From Hofstenia miamia (lineage: Eukaryota > Xenacoelomorpha > Acoela), in the NCBI GenBank assembly GCA_004352715.1, contig SCFE01000061.1, forward strand, positions 726,794-790,793: a stretch of 64,000 bases of DNA. Reading direction: 5' to 3'. The position numbers and the translations under genes are program-made. How positions within the stretch are numbered: position 1 is the first letter of the stretch; each line of letters starts with the position of its first letter. Shown in pieces: positions 1 through 12,916 of the stretch. Below the pieces are notes generated by a model. That model saw only the letters and a program-made list of their open reading frames with translations, was not told the origin of the DNA and searched no databases.

Positions 1-1047
1 GGCAAGGGTGAACGCGGGTACAGATTTTCGCACCCAACCCACCCGCAACATCTCTATCCAAACCTAACCCACACCCACACAATTTTCAAAGAGTTCTCTA
101 CTTAACCAATATCCACACTCACAATAAACAATATTCCTACCCACACTTGACAACAGAATTTTCAAAAAATATCATGGTTTGCCACAATACAATTGTTAAC
201 TTTATGTCTGTATGTGATGTGTAGACTTCTCTATAACAGAGATGGACATGAGCCAATGCACTGGAAAAATAGGGTGACATTAAAAAACTGACTATTACAC
301 AACAGTGTACACAAATAATCCTAAAAAACCTATTGACTTTATAGAATTAATAATGAATGTGTTGAAAAATAAATCTGAATTAAATTTTTTTAATTTCAGT
401 TTGTAGACTTCATTACACGTTTTCAACGTGCGCAGCATTGGTCTAGCAAATTATAATTTTTTTGTGTCAAGAATCATAAAACAGGCTGAATTGACATTAA
501 TATTAGACACATGATGGATTCATTTGGCAGAAATTCGAATACTTTGTTAACAGATTTCTTTATAGCTTTTGTTGAAAAACTAATTTTCCTACGAATGGCA
601 TTGTAACTGAAATAGGTTTTGAGAAAAAATGGTGCTTTTAACTAAATTCGTTCAGCATTAGGGGGTAAATTTCGAACTACTTCAATAGCTAACAAAATTG
701 GTCAATTATAACAATTATAATACAGATCTTTTGAACAGATCTGTCAACAGATCTTAAAGTTTTTTATATATTATTTAGCAATTCTGTTAACCTTTCTGCT
801 AAATAGATTACAAACATGATCATCCCTGCTTTTGGTAATTTACATTAGATTCATTTTATAATTGTTGTACTTTTTTGAGAAATAAATCATATTTTTTCTC
901 ATTGTTTAATTTTAGTGCTTAAATGAACAATACAGTACTAACTACTTTGTGTACATATATCGCGATTATGGGTGGGTACGGATAAAGCAAAATTAATCGC
1001 GGGCGGTTGGCGATGGTAAATTATGCCACCCGCACACCCCTCCTACA
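1..1047. repeat. Non-autonomous hAT-like repeat, copy 1 (partly at window edge)
   Basis: The segment begins with AAGGGTGAACGCGGGT and ends with a GC-rich stretch whose reverse complement reads GGGGTGTGCGGGTGGC. The two ends align as an imperfect inverted repeat of about 45 bp, both containing a CCAACC...CCCGC core. The inside is AT-rich and has no recognisable transposase. The first 840 bases recur in direct orientation from 3446. GGGTG-type GC-rich termini around an AT-rich body suggest a hAT-like non-autonomous DNA transposon, but no 8-bp target duplication can be checked because the left edge is the window edge and a gap follows on the right. Confidence 0.45.
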
Positions 1048-1061
1048 TATATATAAAATGA

Positions 1062-2061
1062 NNNNNNNNNNNNNNNNNNNNNNNNNNNNNNNNNNNNNNN
1101 NNNNNNNNNNNNNNNNNNNNNNNNNNNNNNNNNNNNNNNNNNNNNNNNNNNNNNNNNNNNNNNNNNNNNNNNNNNNNNNNNNNNNNNNNNNNNNNNNNNN
1201 NNNNNNNNNNNNNNNNNNNNNNNNNNNNNNNNNNNNNNNNNNNNNNNNNNNNNNNNNNNNNNNNNNNNNNNNNNNNNNNNNNNNNNNNNNNNNNNNNNNN
1301 NNNNNNNNNNNNNNNNNNNNNNNNNNNNNNNNNNNNNNNNNNNNNNNNNNNNNNNNNNNNNNNNNNNNNNNNNNNNNNNNNNNNNNNNNNNNNNNNNNNN
1401 NNNNNNNNNNNNNNNNNNNNNNNNNNNNNNNNNNNNNNNNNNNNNNNNNNNNNNNNNNNNNNNNNNNNNNNNNNNNNNNNNNNNNNNNNNNNNNNNNNNN
1501 NNNNNNNNNNNNNNNNNNNNNNNNNNNNNNNNNNNNNNNNNNNNNNNNNNNNNNNNNNNNNNNNNNNNNNNNNNNNNNNNNNNNNNNNNNNNNNNNNNNN
1601 NNNNNNNNNNNNNNNNNNNNNNNNNNNNNNNNNNNNNNNNNNNNNNNNNNNNNNNNNNNNNNNNNNNNNNNNNNNNNNNNNNNNNNNNNNNNNNNNNNNN
1701 NNNNNNNNNNNNNNNNNNNNNNNNNNNNNNNNNNNNNNNNNNNNNNNNNNNNNNNNNNNNNNNNNNNNNNNNNNNNNNNNNNNNNNNNNNNNNNNNNNNN
1801 NNNNNNNNNNNNNNNNNNNNNNNNNNNNNNNNNNNNNNNNNNNNNNNNNNNNNNNNNNNNNNNNNNNNNNNNNNNNNNNNNNNNNNNNNNNNNNNNNNNN
1901 NNNNNNNNNNNNNNNNNNNNNNNNNNNNNNNNNNNNNNNNNNNNNNNNNNNNNNNNNNNNNNNNNNNNNNNNNNNNNNNNNNNNNNNNNNNNNNNNNNNN
2001 NNNNNNNNNNNNNNNNNNNNNNNNNNNNNNNNNNNNNNNNNNNNNNNNNNNNNNNNNNNNN
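1062..2061. other. Assembly gap, 1000 N
   Basis: Exactly 1000 N, so probably a default-size scaffold gap. Nothing can be said of its content. Confidence 0.99.
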
Positions 2062-2319
2062 CATTTTTGCCATTGAGTATTTGTCAAAACAACTTTGACC
2101 ACTCCATTCTACTACATTAAAAATTTGACTTTTACATAGTACTCTTAAATACTTGAACATAGCACTAGCTGATGTTGAACTAAACGAATTTAGAAAGACT
2201 AATTTATCTAATTCAATCAATTGATTAGGGTCAATAAAATATGTTTTAAGATTATCTTTCAAACATGTTTGATTTTTTTGAGCTTATAAGTATCTATTTT
2301 ATTTCAAATATGAACTGTA

Positions 2320-2365
<46 letters not shown>

Positions 2366-3445
2366 TTTAGAAAACATTAAAATACAAATGCATTTTATAG
2401 AAAAATTTCACATTATTTTTTGAATCATTAGTATGAGCTATGTGGCAACCTACATTATTAAGGAATGTAATTTTAAAGAAAGATCATATTATGTTCAAAT
2501 ATAGATCAAAGGCGGCCGATTTATTTATCAATCAATAATCTCCACTTAACAAGACGTGAGAAACATATTTTTTTTTATTAATTGCAAGAATGTACGAGAA
2601 ATTAAGTCACATGAGTAAATTTTTAAAAAACCAGTTATTTCAACATCATTTATTGCTTATTTTTAATATCATTCAACATGTTGGTGTAAACTTAGACTAT
2701 AGTGCTAATGGCAATGCTAGTTGTGACCAACTTTCAAAACTTAAATAGTTTTTTCAAATGTATGTAAATGAAAGTAAATTGTAAATTTAATATCTAAGAT
2801 TATATATACAGCATATTTTGCCCTTCAGACATGCACATTGGATGGAAGTGCTGAAAATATTTATATGGTAGCTCAGCACTGCAAGTTTCAATAGTTTCTG
2901 ATGACATTAAGAAATTTTTTCTATTGATAATATTTTCATTTAAATTGTTTGTGCAAATTTGCACACATTGTGACTTAATCATGAAATTTTGTACCATATT
3001 TCAATGACATATTTTTGTTGAAAACAGTATATTTAGAGTGTCTTATGAATTATGACATTGAAATCATGCAAAAAATCTGTTTCTTGTAAGGCTATGTTAT
3101 GATTTGTAAATAACTCAAATAACTCAACTAATTTCACCATATTCTCAATTTTGCAGAATGCAAATTTTTAAAAGGTTTCCTTACTACTAAATTATACCAA
3201 TATTTAGACCAAATTAATTTTAAGATAATGAAAAAGTAGGGCTAATTTAATATACAAAAATATTCAAGGTTGAATATAAATTTATAGTTCAACAAAAATT
3301 AAATTTCTACAATGTGTACAATTGTACAGTGGCATACCATTGCATTCCCTCTACTCAAAATAGGTTTGAGCGAGCAGCCAATAGTCAAAGCACGTTTGTC
3401 TGTTATCTTCTCATGTTAATGAACTCTTGGTTAGTGTTTGCCATG
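2062..3445. other. AT-rich DNA with a TA microsatellite, no gene seen
   Basis: I see no coding signal. A perfect (TA)n run lies at about 2322-2361. The remainder is A/T-rich with scattered short ORFs that look random. Confidence 0.7.
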
Positions 3446-4450
3446 GGCAAGGGTGAACGCGGGTACAGATTTTCGCACCCAACCCACCCGCAACATCTCT
3501 ATCCAAACCTAACCCACACCCACACAATTTTCAAAGAGTTCTCTACTTAACCAATATCCACACTCACAATAAACAATATTCCTACCCACACTTGACAACA
3601 GAATTTTCAAAAAATATCATGGTTTGCCACAATACAATTGTTAACTTTATGTCTGTATGTGATGTGTAGACTTCTCTATAACAGAGATGAACATGAGCCA
3701 ATGCACTGGAAAATTAGGGTGACATTAAAAAAACTGACTATTACACAACAGTGTACACAAATAATCCTAAAAAACCTATTGACTTTATAGAATTAATAAT
3801 GAATGTGTTGAAAAATAAATCTGAATTAAAATTTTTTAATTTCAGTGTGTAGACTTCATTACACGTTTTCAACGTGCGCAGCATTGGTCTAGCAAATTAT
3901 AATTTTTTTTGTGTCAAGGATCATAAAACAGGCTGAATTGACATTAATTTTAGACACATGATAGATTCATTTAGAAGAAATTCGAATACTTTGTTAACAG
4001 ATTTCTTTATAGCTTTTGTTGAAAAACTAATTCTCCTACGAATGGCATTGTAACTGAAATAGGTTTTGAGAAAAAATGGTGCTTTTAAATAAATTCGTTC
4101 AGCATTAGATGGTAAATTTCGATCTACTTCAATAGCTAACAAAATTGGTCAATTATAAAACTTATAATACAGATCTTATGAACATATCTGTCAACAGATC
4201 TTAAAGTTTTTTATATATTATTTAGCAATTCTGTTAACCTTTCTGCTAAATAGATTACAAACATGGTCATCCCTGCTTTTGGTAATTCACGGAAATTTAC
4301 ATTAGATGAATTCATTAATTGTTGTAGTTTTTTAAGGAATAAATAATATTTTTGTGATTTAGACACATCTATGGTTAAATATGATTCAAATTTTCTCATA
4401 CCTAGTGCTAAGATAGTAGAATGATTTGAAGCCCATGGCCAGAACAACTA
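3446..4450. repeat. Non-autonomous hAT-like repeat, copy 2
   Basis: Position 3446 onward repeats position 1 onward nearly base for base for about 840 bases, with scattered substitutions. This copy has extra sequence near 4290-4400 that copy 1 lacks, and it has no matching right inverted terminus, so its right boundary is approximate. The minus strand carries two short open stretches (4142-3921 and 4447-4211) that could be relics of a longer ORF in an ancestral autonomous element. I do not recognise either. Confidence 0.55.
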
Positions 4451-5547
4451 GCCTAAAAAAATATTTGCGTAAGTAGACCACCCAAGTCTTTTTCAGGCGT
4501 ATCATGCCCAAGATTAGAAGTTGTCTTGCTGAATGAGCCGTTTTTCCATCTAGTGGTGTTTTCGAAATTTTAATAATTTATTGTTTAGTGAAGAGTGTAA
4601 ACGTAAAGATTCTAGCTACCTTTTAGAAAATTCGAACAAATGCAAAAACAGATGGATTCGACACTATAGATAGGCATCAAATGTTTTCAAGTGCTTAAGG
4701 TCAGGGATGTTAAGAAATTAGGTTTTTTAAACATAGAGCACTAAAATAAGTGAAATAACAGTATTTTGGACTAAGTCAATATTGGACCTAGTAAGTGCAC
4801 TAACAACACTTTTCAATTAGTCAAAAATTTGAAAAATTAATGGAAAAGTAGATATTGTTTTTAAATTAATAAACACCCATGTTTAGTAAATACTATTTCA
4901 GTATTTAAGCTCAAAGTGTGAAGTTATGAAATATATTTCAGATGGTGTTATTTTTGAAAATTGCTGTACTGATATTTTAGACTACTAAGAGCACTAAGTG
5001 GCTAGTCTTGTATTTGATGCAACCATCGATATTAGGACACAAAGGTCCTCATCACTTTATGTATTCGAATTAACTAAATTTTTGATACAAAATACGACTA
5101 TAATTTGTCCTCTTTTAGGCTTGCCATATTTTTGAATTTAAAAAGATCACAATTATAGCAGCTGTACTTTAATATAATAAAATAGTGCAGTTCAAGCCGA
5201 GTACAGAAACTACATTAAAAATAGGTGTACTTTATTGAAATGAGTTATTTTTTAAATATTAAATAAAAAATAATAGTGCAATTATTTTTTTAGCGATCCT
5301 GATTAAGCCTAAGACTAGAAGGAAGAAATATAATTATTCAGATGCAGCTGTTCAATTTATAGTGAATTTTTACAAGAGTTCAACAACTTAACTACTTGGC
5401 CGCTCCATTTTGGTGAAAAACCGTCGTTGAGAATCGACGTAGTTTCTTCAGCTCAGGAATAAGAATAGTCTTCAGCATCTCAAGAAGTAAGGCCCAATGA
5501 TATGATCATTGAATATACCTGCCCAAACTACTAATCTTTTTGACTTC
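4451..5547. other. AT-rich DNA, nothing recognised
   Basis: About 1.1 kb with frequent stops in all frames and no repeat relationship to the rest of the window that I could see. Confidence 0.6.
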
Positions 5548-5834
5548 AAGGAAATTTATTCGTGTAAATGAGGATTATTAATATTATTCAAGCTCAGAAC
5601 CACGTTTCATTAGGGTAGGAAATCTTTTTACATTAACTTTAAAGTACGATTCATATTAAAATTATACATCTCTCTATATGTAAAAGAAAAATTAGGTCTG
5701 TAGCGCAAGATTTTATGAGAAATAGCATGACCTAACAAATTTCACGAAGTACTATAGCGTTTTTTTCTGAAAACCACTCAGTGCAAAAATGTGTTTATAT
5801 ATATATATATATAATATATATATATATTCAAAGC
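5548..5834. repeat. Dispersed repeat with TA tail, copy 1
   Basis: The segment beginning AGGAAATTTATTCGTG and ending in a TA run recurs at 57079-57312 with high similarity. The second copy lacks about 36 bases present here near 5729-5765. In both copies the TA run is followed by TTC(A/G)AAG. It looks like a short non-autonomous element or segmental copy. The class is unknown. Confidence 0.6.
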
Positions 5835-6275
5835 TTAAATTCCACAGACTCAAGCGATTTACTCCAATCAAAATTCCTGCATTTTATGGTTATTAGATAA
5901 TATAGAAATCACTTAGAGATGCAAATCAGCTTACATCTTTATTATTATTTTATTTAAGAAGCACTGTAGATTAATTTACTAAGTAAGAAATGCGAGTAAG
6001 TTTATGAACTGAGCTAAAATGATATGCCTTTTTCATTAGCCTTTATTATGTCATTCACAAAATGATATTACTCTATGCAAAGTAATACACTCACAGAACG
6101 TGAAATTGGAATTTTCATGGTTGCTTTGTATATATTTAGAACATTGCCTTGAAATATATGCACTTCATATATAGTCAAATTATAGCAGGAAATCATCATT
6201 GTTAAGCTTAGTGTCTTCAGATGCCCATTGGGCATTGACAATGCATATTATTTAATGAGATATTAAATTGTATTA

Positions 6276-7630
6276 CAGTTGCCTACAAAAGTATACAGAC
6301 ACCCTTAAAACTTTTACAGATATGAGTTTCAGAACCCCTTAAACATCACTGCAAAGTTAAATACAGCTTTAACTGCTCTGAAGGTATAAGATATAACTCA
6401 ACATAACTAGCATTTTTATAATAAAATTGGCAATTTATTACGAGGGCTCGGATTCTGGGCATTCAAAAATATGGAGACAGTTTCAAAATTTTGAAACAAA
6501 TATTAAAAATATTGAAATTTTATTTCAAATATGCAATTTTATTTCAAATAAATCAATTGAAAGCAAATTTGAAGCTTCCCACTGAATCCTTTGTTCCGCA
6601 CAACTTGGTACACGCAGGAAGGGATGGAATCCTAGTTTGGCTATTAATTCAGTTGGTATGTTAAAAATTCTTCTTGACAGAAAGCCCGCAGTTATATCTA
6701 CATATATTAGGCCGACGTCCAGAGAACTTTAACTTTGATTCGGCCCAAACATGTTCAATATTGTTTAGATCCGCAATCTGGGCAGGCCAATCAGTTAACA
6801 CTAAGGATCCAAAGTCACGGAGGTAAGCAATGGTCTTCTGGGATCTATGGCCAGAGTGACCATCCTGTTGAAAAATTGTGTCTTTACCAAGTAGGGGGAA
6901 CGTGCTAATCCAAATAGTGGTATATTGGCCAATCGTAGGGGTTCTCTTTAGCCTGATCAACGCATGGCCCCAGACCATTATAGAGATCCCACCAAATTTG
7001 ACTGGCTTTGACGTGTAACGCAGGTTGAAGCATTGTTGAACTCTACTTGGTTATCACACAAACGCTCGACGACACAGGTGAAGCTCTATCTTTGCCTCAT
7101 TCAAGAAAATAGCTTGCTCCTAGTCCTCAGTGTTGGGGAGTTGAATTTTCTTGCACCACCTTAGTCGAGCAATCCGTTGTTTTTGTGTTAAAAAAGCTTA
7201 TTTGCTGATACACGACTGCAGAGTCCATATTGTTTAAAGATTCTTTGGATATTCTTCATGCTCAATCTATTACCGTCCGCTACTGGGATTGGAGTTAGAT
7301 AGACATAAGTTTTGAGTCGGCCCTGTATATCCTCCCCAGATTTCTCTAGGATTTGAGGTGGACTTTGGTGGCCAGCAGCTTCATGGTCGTTTCGCACAAG
7401 TTCCGTCCTGCTTAAAACGAGCCACAATCTTTAAAACAGAGTTCCGAGAGACGTTGACTTGCCGTGAAATTTCAGATAAACTGGAGTTTTCCAGGAACTT
7501 CTGGATGATGAGTTTACCAATGTATGAGTACATTTAAAATGTATAATAATAAAATAATTGAGCCCATATGCAGGTGTCTCTATATTTATGTCCACCCTAA
7601 AATAGTTAGTTTGTTGTGTTTGTAGGCAAA
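6276..7630 (-). mobile_element. Tc1-type DNA transposon, decayed
   Basis: About 1.35 kb, a normal Tc1 length. The left end reads CAGTTGCCTACAAAAGTATA. The right end, read inward on the minus strand, has TTGCCTACAAACAC and then a GACATAAATATAGAGACACC block that pairs with the ACAGACACCC block inside the left end. The transposase relic lies on the minus strand between the ends. The termini have diverged and no clean TA duplication is assured. Confidence 0.75.
6661..7527 (-). pseudogene. Tc1 (DD34/35E) transposase remnant
   Basis: Transposase of the Tc1 branch of Tc1/mariner, which cuts and pastes its own element at TA sites. It is read on the minus strand in at least three broken pieces. The upstream piece (about 7427-7188) covers the end of the DNA-binding region. 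The downstream piece (6978-6661) holds the second catalytic Asp in a FQQDGHSGH context and the acidic third residue in WPAQIADLNNIEHVW, the classical Tc1 signature. I count 35 residues between the two instead of the usual 34. The first catalytic Asp falls in the disrupted stretch. Stops and frame changes rule out an active protein. Confidence 0.8.
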
Positions 7631-8535
7631 ATGCACAAGTTTAAATGCTAATAAATTAGGTTAGATTTAATTCAATAAGTAATTTGACTTTGCAAAAATA
7701 GATATTTCAGTTGTTTAAAATTAGACCTACTATACGAGCTGTAGGCTGCCTTTGAAGTGATTGGATTTAACTTTCTCCATGTTTTTGTATGTACAAATAT
7801 TTTATTTGTTTTGTCAGAGATGGCTTATGATTAGTAAAAATTTTTCAAAAATTTCTGCAGTAAAACTTAATGGCCAATATATCTTCAGTGCAGCCAAAAA
7901 GATTTTGTATATATGGATTAACACGCTACCTACCAGGGCTAAGAGGAAGTTAAAATTGTTCTTAGCGCGTTAACGCATTAAATGCCTACAAGTTAATATG
8001 TTAATATACGTTAATTTCCAGGGTTGCATATGGAAATGGAAAATAATTTTCTTCATAGCTGACAATTTTATGGAATTGACCTCATAGTAACCAATTATCC
8101 CTAGCGACAAAATTCAACCGAGCCATTCATTTTAACCTGTAAAAACTATTTTAACTGATACGTTTATTTTCATTAGACCGTTAACTTCTCTCAGTCCTGT
8201 TACAGACGCATATTAAAACAAAATATTTTATACAATTCTAAAGTTAATAAAATATTTTCTATTTGATTTAAGCTATTTGAAATAAATAAGTCGATAGATT
8301 GAAGATGAAACTTGCATCACGAATTAAATATTTTTGATCTGGTTTCATCACACTAATGGTAACCTGTTATCTCATGCTTTTAACCTACAGTCATTCTCAC
8401 GTCGGTAAAAACTTGATTTGTTTGTGTTTAAGCATGTCCGTCGTTTGGCGTAAGAACAAAAAATGTAAGATATTTCATTAACAATAATATTTATTTTTTA
8501 ACCCTATCAGGACGTCTGTCAATATACTGTTGACC
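7631..8535. other. AT-rich DNA, no gene seen
   Basis: About 900 bases with no recognisable element. The 70-codon ORF at 7761-7973 has no family features and is probably chance. Confidence 0.6.
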
Positions 8536-9063
8536 TTAATTATGCATATTTTTTTTCAACAATATTAGTGATTCTATGGGGGAATGAATATAATTATTTA
8601 ATTCATAGGTATATAAGAAAAAAGGTGCAAAAATCTTATAATTTAGGGAAGTTTTGTTTCTCAAGCCTACAATGGTTTGAAAATTGGCTTTGATATCTTT
8701 GTTTAAAATCTGTTGAAATCTTCTAACTGAAAGGCAAACAATTTTGGATTTTCTCCTATATTCCCGTCTTTGTAATAATGCACATATTATTATTAAGAAA
8801 AACGCGCATACACTGAATAAAACTGATTTTTTGCTTGCTAAAAACCAATTTAGAGTAGTTTTCAACAACCGAACATGAAGAAAAGTTTTTGTAATGCTGA
8901 CCTTGACGCCAAATTTATAGATAAAAGCATTACAATATCTTTGAGTGTTCATCAGCACACTGCATTGCTCGACGTTGTAATGTCTGTAGCAAAATAGCTG
9001 ATCCAAATTCTGAACAGTTTTTTCAGTATGAATCTTTGCTTCACAATATTGTTTGAGAATCAA
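8536..9063 (-). CDS. Unidentified 175-codon ORF with one membrane segment
   Basis: I do not recognise this protein. It opens with ATG and runs 175 codons without a stop, which is long for DNA this AT-rich, although with 64 kb searched in six frames chance is not excluded. The product is basic overall, has a hydrophobic stretch at about residues 84-102 (VLFSVCAFFLIIICALLQ) followed by a positively charged RREYRRKSK run, and has several cysteines in its N-terminal third. It could be a single-pass membrane protein exon, a relic of a transposon ORF, or nothing. No splice sites were assigned and no second copy occurs in the window. Confidence 0.2.
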   Translation of the reverse strand: MILKQYCEAKIHTEKTVQNLDQLFCYRHYNVEQCSVLMNTQRYCNAFIYKFGVKVSITKTFLHVRLLKTTLNWFLASKKSVLFSVCAFFLIIICALLQRREYRRKSKIVCLSVRRFQQILNKDIKANFQTIVGLRNKTSLNYKIFAPFFLYTYELNNYIHSPIESLILLKKNMHN

Positions 9064-12000
9064 AATAATGCAGAGAGTGTTCTATATAAATTTATTGTCT
9101 TGTTTTGGATACCAGTTGTGTTGTTTTCAATGACTATGTTTTCTGAATATTATTGAACCTACAAGTAATAGATACGATTTTTATTAAATTTCCTCAAATT
9201 TTTCATTTAATCCTATTTTACCTGTGCTTTTTGTAGCAGTTATTCCTGAGAGAAGGGCGATTTTCCACTCTAAGATCTCGGAAAAGGTACTTTTGATCAA
9301 CACCAAATTTGGAGTGGATAACTTTTCCTGGGTCCTATTTTTTAATTTCTTAACAGAAAATAACTGTATGATTGACTATAGTTCTTAAAATTTCTTAAAC
9401 AAAATAATGACATTCAATGTTACAATAACTGCTAAGTCGGAATCACCTGAAAAGTCTCTCTTTTAAAAAACTCAGTTAACCCTAAGCACTGATGATTAAT
9501 TAAAATTATGACAATCGATATCAATTGATTGCATTTAAATATCAAATTTATATTTTCAAAACTCTCAAGAAATGTCAGTTTTCATGGAATTTTATATTTA
9601 AGTCGCTATGACTTGGTAACCCTTAGCCCTATCTGCATAAAAGTCTTAGAAGGATGGTTTATTTAAAAAACGGTCTCTGAGTTATATCTAAGAATATGGT
9701 CAAGTCCTCCCCCATGTAAAATATGATTTAATGGTAAAATATAAACAACAGTAGAAATATTTTATGCATTATAATATTTATTAATATTTAATATTTAATA
9801 TTTAATATTTATTAGTATTTATTAATAAAGTTAGTGCTTTTTACAATATCATAATAAATATTTAAGAAAATATTTTCTTGGTAAATAAATATCTTTGAAA
9901 TATTTTGTTGATTTACTTATGCAATATTATGATGTCAACTAAATTTTGACAGAAGTCAGACAACGTGTGTTGTTTCAGAGGTCGTGCTAAGGATTAACCA
10001 TTATACGTACGTAATTATTAAACTATCCTTCTGATGTATTGAGTCTTTCTGAACAACTTAAATATTTCAACTCAAGTTGCTGATACAAATAGATCATCTA
10101 AGCTATTATTGGGCTCTTCATTGATGGCTATTGAAAATAATAATAATAATGTTTTTTTGACAATTGCATAATAGAAAAAAACTACATTTACATGAGATTC
10201 CAGAAGAAAGCAAAGAATTTCGAAGAAAAGTTAGGATGTTAGGTTTAAATTTAGAAGGACGGAAGCAAAGACCAATATCTAGAAATTGAAATATGAAATT
10301 TGCTAGAGGAACGATACAAAAAATTTACTTATAAAATTACATTGATTATAATCTTTCTTATTAACTGCTAAAATGTGAAGTAGATAAAGTACACATTAAT
10401 CGTGATTGTAAATTTTGAATTTGTATGCTATAGCTTCTATAGCCACAATCTACCAAAATTATAGTGGCAATAAACAATCTTAAAGAAATTTTTCTCAGCG
10501 ATCTATGTGCCAGAGAGAAGGTTTTAAGCCCACTCATCCAAGGAAATCATCGAGTGAAATAGTTATATCACAAGTTCCTTTTCCCAAGTTTCTGGTTCAC
10601 TGTAAACTTTGTTGAGTATCCAATAAAATTATACTATAACCTTTTAATTTTTTGAATAAATCTATTTTTGCAATTGTTCTGCCTAAATTTCTTTAATTTG
10701 CTTAATTGTATTTCCTAATTTTGTTTTTAAACAAACGTTTTGTAGATTGTTGAAATAGGCTTAGGCAAAAGCAATGCACTTAAAATTTCTCAAAAGCCAA
10801 AAGTAATTTTTTTCATCAACTATTGATTCATAAACATGCAGTAGCAGCACCTTTAGCAAAATCTGTAAATCTAATGTATTATTTTGCAGAATTTTCTACT
10901 TTGGTTAAAAACCAAAACATTAAAGGAATGTCTAATAGCAAACAATGTGGTTGCACAAAATTTGCAGTATTTTCATGTAATTGGAGAAAGAAAAATTCTC
11001 AGGGATCAATCAATTAAGCTATATGGATAAATCGTGAACAATTAGAGCCACTAGACTATTACACTAGCGTTATAAGAATATGTTGGAATTCAGCTTTGTC
11101 ATATATACTTTATGCAAGCTGCCCATAAAATCAGCATCATGTATATGAATCTATATTAGATTGCTTAATCCTAGAAAGCGTAACATTGCGTTATTCCAGA
11201 AAGCCCACATCGGTTGTTTGACCAGTTCTTATATTTTTACACATGTTGCTGTTCTATGCTTGCAATGATTTTGGAATTTACTAGCAATATTAGGGTTTAA
11301 GAAAATACACTTTTCACTGATAAATTTTTCAATACATACAATGTTGTGGTAGCAAAGTTTTTGCAACTGCTATCCAATTAGTGATTTGACGTACTATAAA
11401 ATTTATTTATGTTTTGTTTTTCAACAGCAATTTTTCTTTTGAATAATTTTCAAAATATATTGGGCGATCAGTATAAAAAATTGCTCTTGTTTATTTGAAC
11501 CACCATCACCGTTTTACCAATCGGCATTTGAAGAGATCACTGAAATTTAGTGGTCTTATAGCAATAGCATATTGCTCCAAAATGCCAACAGTGCTTGATT
11601 TGGATTACCACTGTTTACATATGGAATTTTGTACATAAAGAAACAGCATAGCTTTTCTTTATTGAATGTTTTTGCAATAAATGATTTATGTTTTTTGAAA
11701 ACAAATAACAAAATTGCTTACTCATAAGTCCAAATGTTTTTAAAATTTGTTAGAGATATAATTAGTACTGATGCATTTTGTGTATGTGATCATGTCTTCA
11801 TGTACATGGAAGTACAGTCCTACGAAATTTAGAACGAGATTAATTCAATTTTTTTTCCAAAATTATTGTAAAACTATTGTTTTAATGGTATATTGCAAAA
11901 AGCAAAATCATTTATGAGGCTCTGTTTAAAAATTTAGGGTTGATGTTATACGCTTGGGAACTCGTCTTTTAAGACGTTTTTACTATTCAAGAGAGAGGGA

Positions 12001-12871
12001 GAGTACAAATATTTTTTAAAAAATGGTTATGTTATGAAAAAAATAAAAAATTATTGTTTATCAAAATATTCATATAAAAGATTAGAAATTTCATAACTTT
12101 CTTAAAGACTCTCTTCATGCACTTACATGGTTACTTGTGAAAATCAATAGAACAATGTAAAAAGCAAGCGTTTAATACATTTGATCATTATTTTACTGGC
12201 TTATGAAAAAAGTGTGCCAATCGCCATGTATAGTTTCTTTTTTGTCCCAAACACCAGTATTTTTTGAAATTGTACAGATCGTCATTTATTTTTAGCATTT
12301 TTGTGCAAATAGCCATACATAAATAAATTTACCAATGGCCTATTGATAGACCACCCAAGCTCCGGACAGATATGTCAATCATACAGTGCAAAGTCGTGAC
12401 GTGACTATTATTAAAATTCTTAACTAAAATTGAATTTCTTTAATTATTTTAGGTCATTGCTTTATTGATGCAATATCGGCACTATCTGTAAAGTTATCTT
12501 GATATTGACAAATTACTTTAAATATTTTCCTGAAAATTTCATTTATGGGAAGTCTCTTGGCGTGGTTAAACTGCTAAGAATTAGTACCAACTGAAATATG
12601 GGCGGCAAGCAAGGTGTACACCTTCCCAGAAAGCACCCTTTTCTAAGCAATTTTGCAATAAATATATCAACCTTAATACTAAGGCCCTTCAATTCCCACT
12701 GTCAGCAGAATTTTAGCAAAGTCTCTTATTTCTGGAGCATATCTCGGCTCCAAAGTCATTTCGTAGTCTCTACTACATACATTGTACCATACTTAATTAT
12801 TTATTATAGTGAAAAAACATCTCTGATTCAAGGCGCCTCATGTGTCTTAGCAAGAATAATATCTAATTTGC

Positions 12872-12916
<45 letters not shown>

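Noticed and set aside
1007-2262. Long ORFs running through blocks of N (also at 24.7-26.3, 34.7-35.8, 36.8-37.9, 59.9-60.5 and 62.0-63.3 kb)
   Set aside because: They are open only because N codons are not stops. Only the real flanking residues were used.
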